Positions 51,878 to 59,135 of a stretch of DNA of 64,000 bases are shown here, piece after piece (positions within the stretch are counted from its first letter, which is position 1; the number at the start of each line of letters is the position of its first letter). Position numbers and translations under genes: made by a program. The stretch covers positions 1-64,000 of the forward strand of contig CAZVFX010000007.1 in assembly GCA_964626565.1 (NCBI GenBank). The letters are read 5' to 3'. This DNA comes from CAZVFX01 sp964626565 (GTDB lineage Bacteria; Myxococcota_A; UBA9042; CAIXZC01). The notes below the pieces were generated by a model, which was given only the letters and a program-made list of their open reading frames with translations, was not told the origin of the DNA and ran no database searches.

Positions 51878-53323
51878 CTAGACGATCCTGAAGTAGTCCT
51901 TGAGAGTACACCTGCGCTCTCGGCTGAAGTGCTTGGCACAAGTCAACCCTTCGCCGGTAGGGCTGGCGATGGTGAAGGATGCATAACCTTCCCCACCGAA
52001 TCCCATACCCGCATAGCTCGGTGCGTTCTTCACAAAGATGGAGCAATCCATCTCTCTGGCCATGAGGTGCATATTGTCAATGTTCGTGGAATGGATAACC
52101 GCGGTGTGCCTGAAGCCGTGCTCTACCCGCTTGGACATTGCGATCCCCTCTTCGGGGGAATCCACTCTTACAAAGGGGATAACCGGCATCAACAGTTCCA
52201 ACTGGACAAAGGCGTGTTTTTCGTCCACCTCGGCCACGATGATGCGAGGGTCGCCGGACACATCTATTCCGGCGGCCTTCAGAATGTAGCTGGCGTCTTT
52301 GCCCACAAACTCAGTATTGGGGCCCTTGGGGCCACACACCACCTTCTGCACCCTGGGAATCATGGAATCCCGCAGCAGAAACGCGCCGTTCTGGCCCAGG
52401 TACTGCTTGAGCTTGTCGGCAATGGTCCGGCACGCGATGATCTCTTTTTCCACGACGCAAACGATGTTGTTGTCCAGGGAAGCCCCCTGCACAATGTAGC
52501 GAGCCGCACGCTCAAGATGTGCGGTTGAGTCCACCAGCGCGGGCGGGTTGCCGGGCCCGGCCGCAATGACCTTCTTCTTCTTGCTCATAGCCACATCGAC
52601 CACACCCGGCCCGCCGGTTACGACCAGCAGCCGAATTCCCGGATGCTCCATGAGTTGGTTGGCAGATTCGATCGTCGGCTGAGCAACCACCGTGAGCAGG
52701 TTCTCCGGACCTCCTACCGACATCATCGCCTGATTCAACATCCGGATGAGGAAGTTGGAGATTTCGGCGGCGCGGGGGTGGGTATTAAAGACCACCGCGT
52801 TGCCGGCTGCGATCATGCCGATGGCGTTGCAAATGATCGTCTCAGTGGCGTTGGTGCAGGGGGTAATGGAGCCGATAATCCCATACGGCGCCCGCTCGGT
52901 GAGAGTAAGGCCATCGTCTCCCGACCAGGCCACCGGCTGAAGTGCCTCAATTCCCGGCGTCTTGTTGGCCGCCAGCAGGTTCTTGTTGATCTTGTCCTCG
53001 ACCCGTCCCATGCGGGTCTCTTCTACCGTACGCTGCGAAAGCTCTGCAGTGTTCCTGCGCACCACCTCCCGCACAGCCTCGATCATCTTGCCCCGTAATT
53101 CAAGGGGCTGAACCTGAAGCTGTTCGAAAGCAAGCTGCGCCGCGCTGGCTGCGGAATCAACGTCCGGAAAGACACCGTAACGACCGGTGCTGGGCACCAC
53201 TACCGCCGGTCCCGTACGGGTCGCGGCCGCGGCCTTGACAGGGGAGGCGGCCGTCTCAGGTTGCTGGAGGCGCTCAACCACCTTTTCAACAATTTCCTGG
53301 AGTTTAGGCTCGTCCAGCTTCAT
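51878..53323 (-). CDS. CoA-acylating aldehyde dehydrogenase (PduP/EutE-like), putative BMC cargo
   Basis: A 481-residue enzyme that converts an aldehyde, NAD and CoA to an acyl-CoA. Residues 1-20 form an amphipathic helix (LQEIVEKVVERL), followed by a Pro/Ala linker (about 21-47), the pattern of encapsulation peptides in PduP. The core has SITPCTNATETI, VTGGPGVVDV and the catalytic Cys289 in NNIVCVVEKE. It lacks a phosphotransacylase or alcohol dehydrogenase partner in the window. AGGAGGTGA precedes ATG 53323; the next shell gene is 10 bases upstream. Confidence 0.93.
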   Translation of the reverse strand: MKLDEPKLQEIVEKVVERLQQPETAASPVKAAAATRTGPAVVVPSTGRYGVFPDVDSAASAAQLAFEQLQVQPLELRGKMIEAVREVVRRNTAELSQRTVEETRMGRVEDKINKNLLAANKTPGIEALQPVAWSGDDGLTLTERAPYGIIGSITPCTNATETIICNAIGMIAAGNAVVFNTHPRAAEISNFLIRMLNQAMMSVGGPENLLTVVAQPTIESANQLMEHPGIRLLVVTGGPGVVDVAMSKKKKVIAAGPGNPPALVDSTAHLERAARYIVQGASLDNNIVCVVEKEIIACRTIADKLKQYLGQNGAFLLRDSMIPRVQKVVCGPKGPNTEFVGKDASYILKAAGIDVSGDPRIIVAEVDEKHAFVQLELLMPVIPFVRVDSPEEGIAMSKRVEHGFRHTAVIHSTNIDNMHLMAREMDCSIFVKNAPSYAGMGFGGEGYASFTIASPTGEGLTCAKHFSRERRCTLKDYFRIV

Positions 53324-53333
53324 CGGTCACCTC

Positions 53334-53663
53334 CTAGTCGAGGACCGGGTCGTATTTGCCCGACAGGTCCTCCTCATGCTTGCTGTACGCCAATCTGCCC
53401 ATAATGTCGTAGGAGTCGACTATGGCCATGATGGTGGCGTCCACGGGGCGCTCATTGGTCATTACGGTCTGTCGCGCCGAACTGCCGCTGGCGTACAGCA
53501 CTACTTCACCCATGCCGGCGCCAACCGCATCGGCTGCGACTACGAACTTGTCCAACTCGTTCAAGTCTACATCGACCTGCTTCACCAGCAGGAATTTTAG
53601 CCCGACAAGGCTGTCTTCCTTGCGACTGGAGACGACGGATCCAACAACTCTACCCATCAGCAT
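53334..53663 (-). CDS. EutN/CcmL-type BMC vertex protein
   Basis: A 109-residue pentamer-forming protein that caps shell vertices. The core MGRVVGSVVSS, LVGLKFLLV, AADAVGAGMGEVVLYASGSSAR and DATIMAIVDS match the family. A C-terminal extension of about 20 residues (KHEEDLSGKYDPVLD) is extra. ATG 53663 is chosen because GGGGGGA lies 6 bases upstream; an in-frame upstream extension lacks a site. It is 10 bases before the aldehyde dehydrogenase gene and 75 bases after the BMC-H gene. Confidence 0.92.
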   Translation of the reverse strand: MLMGRVVGSVVSSRKEDSLVGLKFLLVKQVDVDLNELDKFVVAADAVGAGMGEVVLYASGSSARQTVMTNERPVDATIMAIVDSYDIMGRLAYSKHEEDLSGKYDPVLD

Positions 53664-53716
53664 AGCTTCCCCCCGGGCAAACAAATGGTAGGACAAGAGG
53701 CCAGGCCTGAGATTTT

Positions 53717-53730
53717 GGGCTTTTCAGCCC
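53717..53730 (-). promoter_or_regulatory. Intercistronic GAAA-tetraloop hairpin
   Basis: The transcript reads GGGCU-GAAA-AGCCC, a 5-bp stem with a GNRA tetraloop, in the 75-base gap between the BMC-H and EutN genes. No U run follows, so it is not a classical terminator. It could stabilise or process the upstream mRNA and help set the high hexamer-to-pentamer ratio shells need. Confidence 0.4.
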
Positions 53731-53738
53731 GGCCGGAG

Positions 53739-54047
53739 TTAGCCCGAACTGGTCTTGGCGAGGTCTTCAGGCCTTCTGCCCAACGGGAGTACGGCATCGA
53801 TATTCGCATGGGGCCTCGGAATCACGTGTACTGACACGAGTTCGCCCACACGTTCAGCCTGACGAGCGCCGGCCTCCACCGCGGCCTTGACGGCAGCGAC
53901 GTCTCCTCTAACGACGGCAGTCGTGTAGCCGCCCCCGATCTTCTCATAATGTACGAGTTCGACTTTCGCAGCCTTTACCATCGCATCGGACGCTTCCACC
54001 ATGCTTACGAAGCCTCTAGTCTCGATCATTCCCAGGGCGTCAGCCAT
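53739..54047 (-). CDS. BMC-H hexameric shell protein (PduA/EutM-like)
   Basis: A 102-residue single BMC-domain protein that tiles microcompartment facets. The start LGMIETRGFVSMVEASDAM and the end VHVIPRPHAN are diagnostic. The pore loop is KIGGG (36-40); PduA has KIGSG. A short extension (RRPEDLAKTSSG) follows. AGGAGG lies 8 bases before ATG 54047. It is the first gene after nikR and the predicted promoter/operator at 54097-54135. Confidence 0.95.
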   Translation of the reverse strand: MADALGMIETRGFVSMVEASDAMVKAAKVELVHYEKIGGGYTTAVVRGDVAAVKAAVEAGARQAERVGELVSVHVIPRPHANIDAVLPLGRRPEDLAKTSSG

Positions 54048-54096
54048 ACTGTTACCTCCTAGCTAGTCAAAAACACTCATTTAACACCGCGCAATG

Positions 54097-54125
54097 CAGT
54101 AGCGGCAATCTAGCACGCGCTACTG
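54097..54125. promoter_or_regulatory. Perfect 8-bp inverted repeat (candidate NikR operator)
   Basis: CAGTAGCG (54097-54104), 13 bases, CGCTACTG (54118-54125). The repeat contains the predicted -10 box of the BMC-H promoter. Its 29-base span is like that of known NikR operators (for instance GTATGA-N16-TCATAC in E. coli), but the half-sites differ. nikR ends 23 bases away. Binding by NikR is inference. Confidence 0.5.
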
Positions 54126-54135
54126 GTCAATGCAA
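54107..54135 (-). promoter_or_regulatory. Candidate sigma70 promoter of the BMC genes
   Basis: On the minus strand TTGCAT (54135-54130), a 17-base spacer and TAGATT (54112-54107), 60 bases upstream of ATG 54047. The inverted repeat at 54097-54125 covers the -10. Confidence 0.55.
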
Positions 54136-54147
54136 GAACAATTGGGG

Positions 54148-54576
54148 TCAAAGGATGCCCTTGCCGGAGGTCGCTTTTACCAGCTTGCCGAAAAGCACTC
54201 CCCGGGTGGCAATAAGCGACTCTCCCAGACCGGACACGTCCCTCGCCGGCCCCCGCAAAAGAATAACTTCGAGGCAGTTGTGGTGGTCCATGTGCAGGTG
54301 TAGAGAGGTGACCACCACGCCCACCTTTTCGTGCTGGACGTGGGTGAGTTTCTGCGACAGCTCGGAACGCTCATGGTCGTAGACGATAACCACCACCGCG
54401 ACGCGCTCCTCGTCGTCGTCACCTTCCGGCGCGGCCCACTCCTCCTCCACCAACCACTGACGGACCATGTCCCGCACCGCCTCGGAGCGATTGCCATAGC
54501 CCCGCTTCGTGCTCAGCCGGTCGAAATCCCGCAACAGTTCCGAGGGCATCGAAACGCCGAATCTGGAGATACTCAT
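54148..54576 (-). CDS. nikR: NikR-family nickel-responsive regulator
   Basis: A 142-residue ribbon-helix-helix protein (1-45: RFGVSMPSELLRDFD, GNRSEAVRDMV) fused to the ACT-type metal domain. The four nickel ligands of E. coli NikR (His76, His87, His89, Cys95) are all conserved as His82, His93, His95 and Cys101 with identical spacing (LHLHMDHHNCLE). ATG 54576 overlaps the upstream stop as ATGA. The gene ends an operon with two outer-membrane barrels and precedes the BMC genes by 100 bases. NikR represses nickel uptake in known cases; the targets here may differ. Confidence 0.93.
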   Translation of the reverse strand: MSISRFGVSMPSELLRDFDRLSTKRGYGNRSEAVRDMVRQWLVEEEWAAPEGDDDEERVAVVVIVYDHERSELSQKLTHVQHEKVGVVVTSLHLHMDHHNCLEVILLRGPARDVSGLGESLIATRGVLFGKLVKATSGKGIL

Positions 54577-55934
54577 TCTTCCTGTCCTGCCAGGGCGCCG
54601 TACAACTGCCTGAGGCCCTTGTCGGTTTTGTCTTCGAATCCGCCGCTGCTGATCATGCGGGACACCCACCCCTTGAACTCAGGATTGCCAACTCCGACGT
54701 CGGCCAGCACGTTAAGAAGAAGCCAGCGTAGCTGCTCCTCCTGCACCAGGGCCACAGGCGGGCCGAAAGGGGGGCGAATCTCCACCCGGGGGCAAACGAG
54801 TTCCCCACGGGGGGATTCAAACAGATCGGTGAGCGCGGTGGTCACCCCCGCGTGCTGGTATGTCCACACTGCGTGGACGGCCGCGCACAAGGCCGCGTCA
54901 TCCAGATGTGGGAACTGCTCCACCACCTTTTCCAGCAGCTTCAGAATGCGCTCTCCCTGCTCCTGGTCGGCGGGATCCGGTTGCAACGACTGCCCGATGC
55001 GGCGAAGCGCCCAGAAGAGGGTCAGCCGACTCACTCCCTGCCGCGCGCCCACGGCCGCAGCCAACGACTCGGCGCCCTCGAGAGTGGCCAGATTACCCAG
55101 TCCCACTACCGCCTCAGTGAATTCGGCGTCTACAGTTGCCCGCGAACTGACCAGGGAACTGAAGAATGGTGCACAGTCGGGAGCCTGGATCCAGGCCATG
55201 GCCCGGACGATGCCGGGGCGGGGAGTCACACCGGAATCATATAGCTGCTTCAGGCGCGGTCCTACCGACCCCCGCAGCCAATCCACAATGTCGGGCTCCC
55301 AGCGCTGATCCAGCAATTCGCCGCCCTGAACCAGCAACCGAACGCTGAAGTTCATCCGCTGGGCCATCACCGCGGTGGCCTGGAAAGCCCCCTCTCGCAC
55401 GGCTTCTTCGGAATGGTCGTAGAACTGGGGTAACTTCCGAACGAAACGGTCAACTTCGTCCGGCTTTTTCATCTCGCCAATTTCTTCGAACAGGCTCAAC
55501 AACTCATCGGGGTTGGACGAGCGCGACATCGCCTCCTGCTGAACCATCTTGAAACTGAACAGCGCCGCGTCAGACAACTGCTGAGCGAGGAACATGGCGG
55601 CCACAGACAGCGCTACCATGAAGACCGAATAGTACACCATCACCGGCTGAAAAAGAGAGGTCGAACCCTTCAACTCCAGAAACTCGTCGACCTCCTGGTC
55701 GAGGTTCCGCCGGCCCGACGCAGACGTCCGGGAGAAGGAGGCTGGGAACAAGAGGCGAACCACCAGCGCAGCGACCCCGGCGCCACTGCCGAGAATCAGC
55801 GCCATCCAGGCAAGATAGACAAAGAATGCCACGGTGCGGCTGTCGACGGTATTCCACAGATAATCACCGAGGAACCATGATGAACCGGCCAGTAATGTTA
55901 CGGAAAGTCCGGCTACGACCGACCATTTCACCAT
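54573..55934 (-). CDS. Membrane protein with helical repeats, unknown function
   Basis: A 453-residue protein. Three hydrophobic helices lie in the N-terminal part (about 5-22, 35-62 and 100-118), followed by a long soluble, all-helical part resembling HEAT/ARM-type repeats (AVVGLGNLATLEGAESLAAAVG, AALCAAVHAVWTYQHAG). No catalytic motif is seen. The stop overlaps the nikR start as ATGA, and the DUF4332-like gene ends 1 base upstream. The family is not recognised. Confidence 0.65.
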   Translation of the reverse strand: MVKWSVVAGLSVTLLAGSSWFLGDYLWNTVDSRTVAFFVYLAWMALILGSGAGVAALVVRLLFPASFSRTSASGRRNLDQEVDEFLELKGSTSLFQPVMVYYSVFMVALSVAAMFLAQQLSDAALFSFKMVQQEAMSRSSNPDELLSLFEEIGEMKKPDEVDRFVRKLPQFYDHSEEAVREGAFQATAVMAQRMNFSVRLLVQGGELLDQRWEPDIVDWLRGSVGPRLKQLYDSGVTPRPGIVRAMAWIQAPDCAPFFSSLVSSRATVDAEFTEAVVGLGNLATLEGAESLAAAVGARQGVSRLTLFWALRRIGQSLQPDPADQEQGERILKLLEKVVEQFPHLDDAALCAAVHAVWTYQHAGVTTALTDLFESPRGELVCPRVEIRPPFGPPVALVQEEQLRWLLLNVLADVGVGNPEFKGWVSRMISSGGFEDKTDKGLRQLYGALAGQEE

Positions 55935-55935
55935 G

Positions 55936-56412
55936 CTAACGTACCAGGATCTCCAACTCCGCAGCCTGTCCGATCCAGTCCTGAATCGTCTCCACCTGGG
56001 GCAAGATTTCGGAAATGGTGTGAACCTTGTTGGCTTCCTTCATGCCTGCCAACAGTTGAGCTGCCTGCTGCTTTCTCAGAACCTTGATGCCGGGGACACC
56101 GGCCAGCATGATGAGCTTTGCCATCTTGGGGCCCACGCCCCTGATGCGGAGCAGGTCGCACAACTGCACGTAGCCGGTAAGCACTTCTTTGTCGATGCCG
56201 GTCTTGCGGGCCATCTTCTTGCGCACTTTGGAAGTCAACAACGAATTGAGCAACTGCTTGGTATCGAGGATCTTCTGCTGCTTCAACAGCTTCTTATCGC
56301 TGTCCGCGATGAACGGTACCGCCTCCAAGGGATAGTGGCTGGCCAAAACACTACCTGCATACAGCAACACCAGCCCGACAACAGCTAGGAGGCCAAGCGT
56401 CCGCTTATTCAT
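55936..56412 (-). CDS. Exported DUF4332-like helix-hairpin-helix protein
   Basis: A 158-residue protein with a signal peptide (LLYAGSVLAS) and a C-terminal helix-hairpin-helix domain (CDLLRIRGVGPKMAKLIML, GVPGIKVL) of the DUF4332 kind. Such domains bind DNA or act as protein adaptors, yet the signal implies export, which is odd for DNA binding. ATG 56412 lies 5 bases after the upstream barrel gene; the ribosome site is weak. Function unknown. Confidence 0.7.
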   Translation of the reverse strand: MNKRTLGLLAVVGLVLLYAGSVLASHYPLEAVPFIADSDKKLLKQQKILDTKQLLNSLLTSKVRKKMARKTGIDKEVLTGYVQLCDLLRIRGVGPKMAKLIMLAGVPGIKVLRKQQAAQLLAGMKEANKVHTISEILPQVETIQDWIGQAAELEILVR

Positions 56413-56417
56413 GGCTG

Positions 56418-57173
56418 TTAGTCCCCGAAGGTCGTTTCGTAAGGCATCATGATGCCGAAACTGAGCATCGCCGTGACGTTGTGAGTCCACTCGGCCGGCC
56501 CCACCTGGTAGCAATCCAGGGGGCGCACCTGGCACTCGGAAAGCGGCTGGGCCTCGTCTCTCACCGCAGCCATATTGGTCTCCGCCAGATAGTCGATGAT
56601 ATCGATGCTCACCGCGACGCCGCGATCGACGAACAACCTGATGCCACCGCCCAACGCCGGGCCGAAAGCCATGGTGTCCTCAGCATCGAAGCTGGTGGGC
56701 AATTCGGAGTTCCAGCGCACCTGAAGAACACCAGCGCCGAAATTGAAGTGCACATCGTAGGCCAGCGCGGTGTTGCCGAACAGCAGGAATTTCCCGAACA
56801 ACGGAGTCACCCCGACGTGGGCGTCCGCCACCAGTCCGAGATGAGTAGCGGGCATGGCGAAGCTTTTGCCGGCCTCGCTCTTTTCATCTTCCACGTTCTG
56901 CGCCAGACCGGTCTTTATGGGAAAGGCCCAGCCCACGTTGGCGCCGAAACTCAGCCAGTTGGTAGCGTGGTAATTGTACCCCAGGGAGATGATGAAGTTG
57001 CGAAAATAGGCGTCGTTCAGCGTGACTCCCATGCGAGGCATGAGCTCCGAACGCAGGCTGCGCCAGTTGATCTGGCTGCGCACCACCGGCGCCTTGTCCA
57101 TGGTCGACTTCTCTGCCAGAGCGGGGAAGGAAACCAGCAGTACCAGCATGAATGCCAGGGCCTTGATTCTCAT
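56418..57173 (-). CDS. Outer-membrane beta-barrel protein (myxobacterial type), second of a pair
   Basis: A 251-residue protein with a cleaved signal (LVSFPALAEK). The mature part alternates hydrophobic and polar residues with aromatic girdles (FIISLGYNYHATNWLSFG, HVGVTPLFGKFLLFGNTA, GGGIRLFVDRGVAVSIDI) as in small barrels. It resembles the outer-membrane beta-barrel-domain family found in Myxococcota. A short Cys pair (CQVRPLDC) sits in a late loop. Its start overlaps the stop of the first barrel gene as ATGA. Confidence 0.8.
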   Translation of the reverse strand: MRIKALAFMLVLLVSFPALAEKSTMDKAPVVRSQINWRSLRSELMPRMGVTLNDAYFRNFIISLGYNYHATNWLSFGANVGWAFPIKTGLAQNVEDEKSEAGKSFAMPATHLGLVADAHVGVTPLFGKFLLFGNTALAYDVHFNFGAGVLQVRWNSELPTSFDAEDTMAFGPALGGGIRLFVDRGVAVSIDIIDYLAETNMAAVRDEAQPLSECQVRPLDCYQVGPAEWTHNVTAMLSFGIMMPYETTFGD

Positions 57174-57838
57174 TTGTCACCTCCGTACTCGAAGGTGAAG
57201 GGCACGTATACTGCCAGACCGGCCCTGAACATGTAGTTTTGCATCACTACCGTTTCGTCCTTGAGTGGGAAGGTTTCAACGTAGATCATGTCCGACAGTT
57301 CGAACGTGAGCGCAAATGTCTTGCCCAGGAAGATCCGGGTACCCAGGCCCACTTCACCGGCGCCGGCGAAGTCGGTCAACCTGGTGCGGACGAACCCTCC
57401 CCCACCGAACAGGAAAGCATCCCAGTGGGACAGCCACATGCCCAGCACCGCGCTTTTCGCAAACAGCGGCGTCCAGGCAAACCGGGCGGTGGCGGAATAG
57501 CCCATCTCGCTGCGCTCAGGAAACAGGCCGTAGTCACCCTCGAGGTTGTCCTTGACTTCGGTAGAGCGGGTGTGGAACTGCGTGAACTGAAGGCCCGCCC
57601 AGATGGCCTCGTTGAAATGGTATCCGGCCACAGCCCCGTAGCCCACATGGCTGATCATCTTGGGGTTTAGCTGAATCGCACCGAAAGGAGCCAGGTCGGC
57701 TCGGTTCTTCTTCAGAAAAGGCTTGGGCTGGAAGACCTTGATGTTCTTGTGGTACTCCTCCTCCAGCACCCCTTGCGCCAGCGCGGTGGAGGGAATGACC
57801 ACGAAAAGGACTGCCGCCAATAATCGTTTCATGTTCAT
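57170..57838 (-). CDS. Outer-membrane beta-barrel protein, first of a pair
   Basis: A 222-residue protein with a signal peptide (IPSTALAQ) and about eight beta strands (GAVAGYHFNEAIWAGLQFTQ, ATARFAWTPLFAKSAVLG, GAGEVGLGTRIFLGKTFA). It is paralogous in layout to the next gene (TPLFxK-x5-G, GLG/GGGxRxF). GGGA lies upstream; ATG 57838 or 57832 are both possible starts. It heads the five-gene unit that ends with nikR, 71 bases downstream of ftsY. Confidence 0.78.
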   Translation of the reverse strand: MNMKRLLAAVLFVVIPSTALAQGVLEEEYHKNIKVFQPKPFLKKNRADLAPFGAIQLNPKMISHVGYGAVAGYHFNEAIWAGLQFTQFHTRSTEVKDNLEGDYGLFPERSEMGYSATARFAWTPLFAKSAVLGMWLSHWDAFLFGGGGFVRTRLTDFAGAGEVGLGTRIFLGKTFALTFELSDMIYVETFPLKDETVVMQNYMFRAGLAVYVPFTFEYGGDK

Positions 57839-57909
57839 GTGTCCCATACCAGTTGTCTAGCCGAGTTTAGACGAACGCCGACACGCGCGCAAGGAATTTC
57901 CACGACAGG

Positions 57910-59049
57910 TCAATTGACCCCGAACAGGCCGCTGACAAACTCGTCTGCGGAAAACGGTTGGAGGTCCTCAACCTGCTCCCCCACGCCAACATACTTCACC
58001 GGGATTCCCAGGGTATCGCAGATGCCGATGATAACGCCTCCTTTGGCGGTGCCGTCCAGCTTGGTGAGCACGATTCCGCTCACCCCTACTTCATCACGAA
58101 AGATGTCGGCCTGCTGGATCGCGTTCTGCCCGGTGGTAGCATCGAGCACCAGCAGGGTTTCGTGGGGCGCCCCCGGCTGGGCCTTGCCGCAAACCCGGAT
58201 GATCTTCTTCAGTTCGTCCAGCAGGTGCTTCTTGGTGTGCAGCCTTCCTGCGGTGTCCACCATGATTATTTCTGCGCCTTCCTCCCCCGCCTTGCGAATG
58301 CCGTCGAAAGCTACCGACGCCGGGTCCTGATTCTCCCCGCCTCGATGAAACGTGGCCCCCACCCGGGTTGACCATACCTCGAGTTGTTCGCCCGCCGCGG
58401 CTCTAAACGTGTCACCTGCCACCATCGCTACCTTCTTGCCCTCGTTCATATAGCGGGCCGACAGTTTGCCGATGGTAGTTGTCTTGCCGGTACCGTTGAC
58501 GCCTACCACCGCGATAACATGGGGACCATCGGCCGCAGTTTCACCCCCCGGCCCTGAGCTGCCGACGCCGGTGAGGATGTCGCCCACCTCTTTCTTCAGG
58601 TAGCTCCAAACCACCGATGGGTCCTTCATTTCGGCCCGGGAAAGCTCCGCTTTTATGCCGGACATAAGTCGGTCCGCGGTCTTCACCCCGATGTCGGAGG
58701 TAAGCAGCACCTCTTCAATGCGGTCCTCGAGACCTTCGTCCAGTTCCTTCTTGAAGACCCCGGCCAACCGGGAGACAAAACCCTGCTTCCTCGTCTTTTC
58801 CAGCCCATCGCCGATGGTGCGGCCAACCTGCAATAACGGTTTGGCCGGCTCCTCCGGCTCCGGCTCAACGACAGGTTCCGGTTCGGGCACGGCCTCATCC
58901 GGCACCTCAAGAGGGGCCTCTCTCCGGCCGCGCTTTCGAGACCACAAGACCAGCAAAACGCCGGCAACGACGAGGAACGCAACGATCCCGAGGAAGATCC
59001 CCTGGGTGCCGCCCGCCTCGGCCAGCAGTATCATTTGGTGCAGACTCAT
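57910..59049 (-). CDS. ftsY: Signal recognition particle receptor FtsY
   Basis: The SRP receptor for co-translational membrane targeting. It is 379 residues long with a real N-terminal membrane helix (about 18-36), a Pro/Glu linker, then the N domain and G domain (GVNGTGKTTTIGKL, DTFRAAAGEQL, DTAGRLHTKKHL, TKLDGTAKGG). E. coli FtsY has no such fixed anchor. GGAGGAAG lies 9 bases before the ATG at 59049. It is followed after 71 bases by the barrel pair. Identification is firm. Confidence 0.96.
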   Translation of the reverse strand: MSLHQMILLAEAGGTQGIFLGIVAFLVVAGVLLVLWSRKRGRREAPLEVPDEAVPEPEPVVEPEPEEPAKPLLQVGRTIGDGLEKTRKQGFVSRLAGVFKKELDEGLEDRIEEVLLTSDIGVKTADRLMSGIKAELSRAEMKDPSVVWSYLKKEVGDILTGVGSSGPGGETAADGPHVIAVVGVNGTGKTTTIGKLSARYMNEGKKVAMVAGDTFRAAAGEQLEVWSTRVGATFHRGGENQDPASVAFDGIRKAGEEGAEIIMVDTAGRLHTKKHLLDELKKIIRVCGKAQPGAPHETLLVLDATTGQNAIQQADIFRDEVGVSGIVLTKLDGTAKGGVIIGICDTLGIPVKYVGVGEQVEDLQPFSADEFVSGLFGVN

Positions 59050-59135
59050 AGGTACTTCCTCCGCAAGAAACAGCGGAGAGGAAATATCACAATTGAGGGC
59101 GGATGTCTACGTGAAATGGGTGAAGCTGAACGCTG

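Noticed and set aside
51323..54047. Complete propanediol or ethanolamine microcompartment operon
   Set aside because: Only shell proteins and one aldehyde dehydrogenase are present; no diol dehydratase, ammonia lyase, phosphotransacylase or alcohol dehydrogenase.
54097..54125. Inverted repeat as a nikR transcription terminator
   Set aside because: The loop is 13 bases and no T run follows on the transcript strand; the promoter overlap favours an operator.
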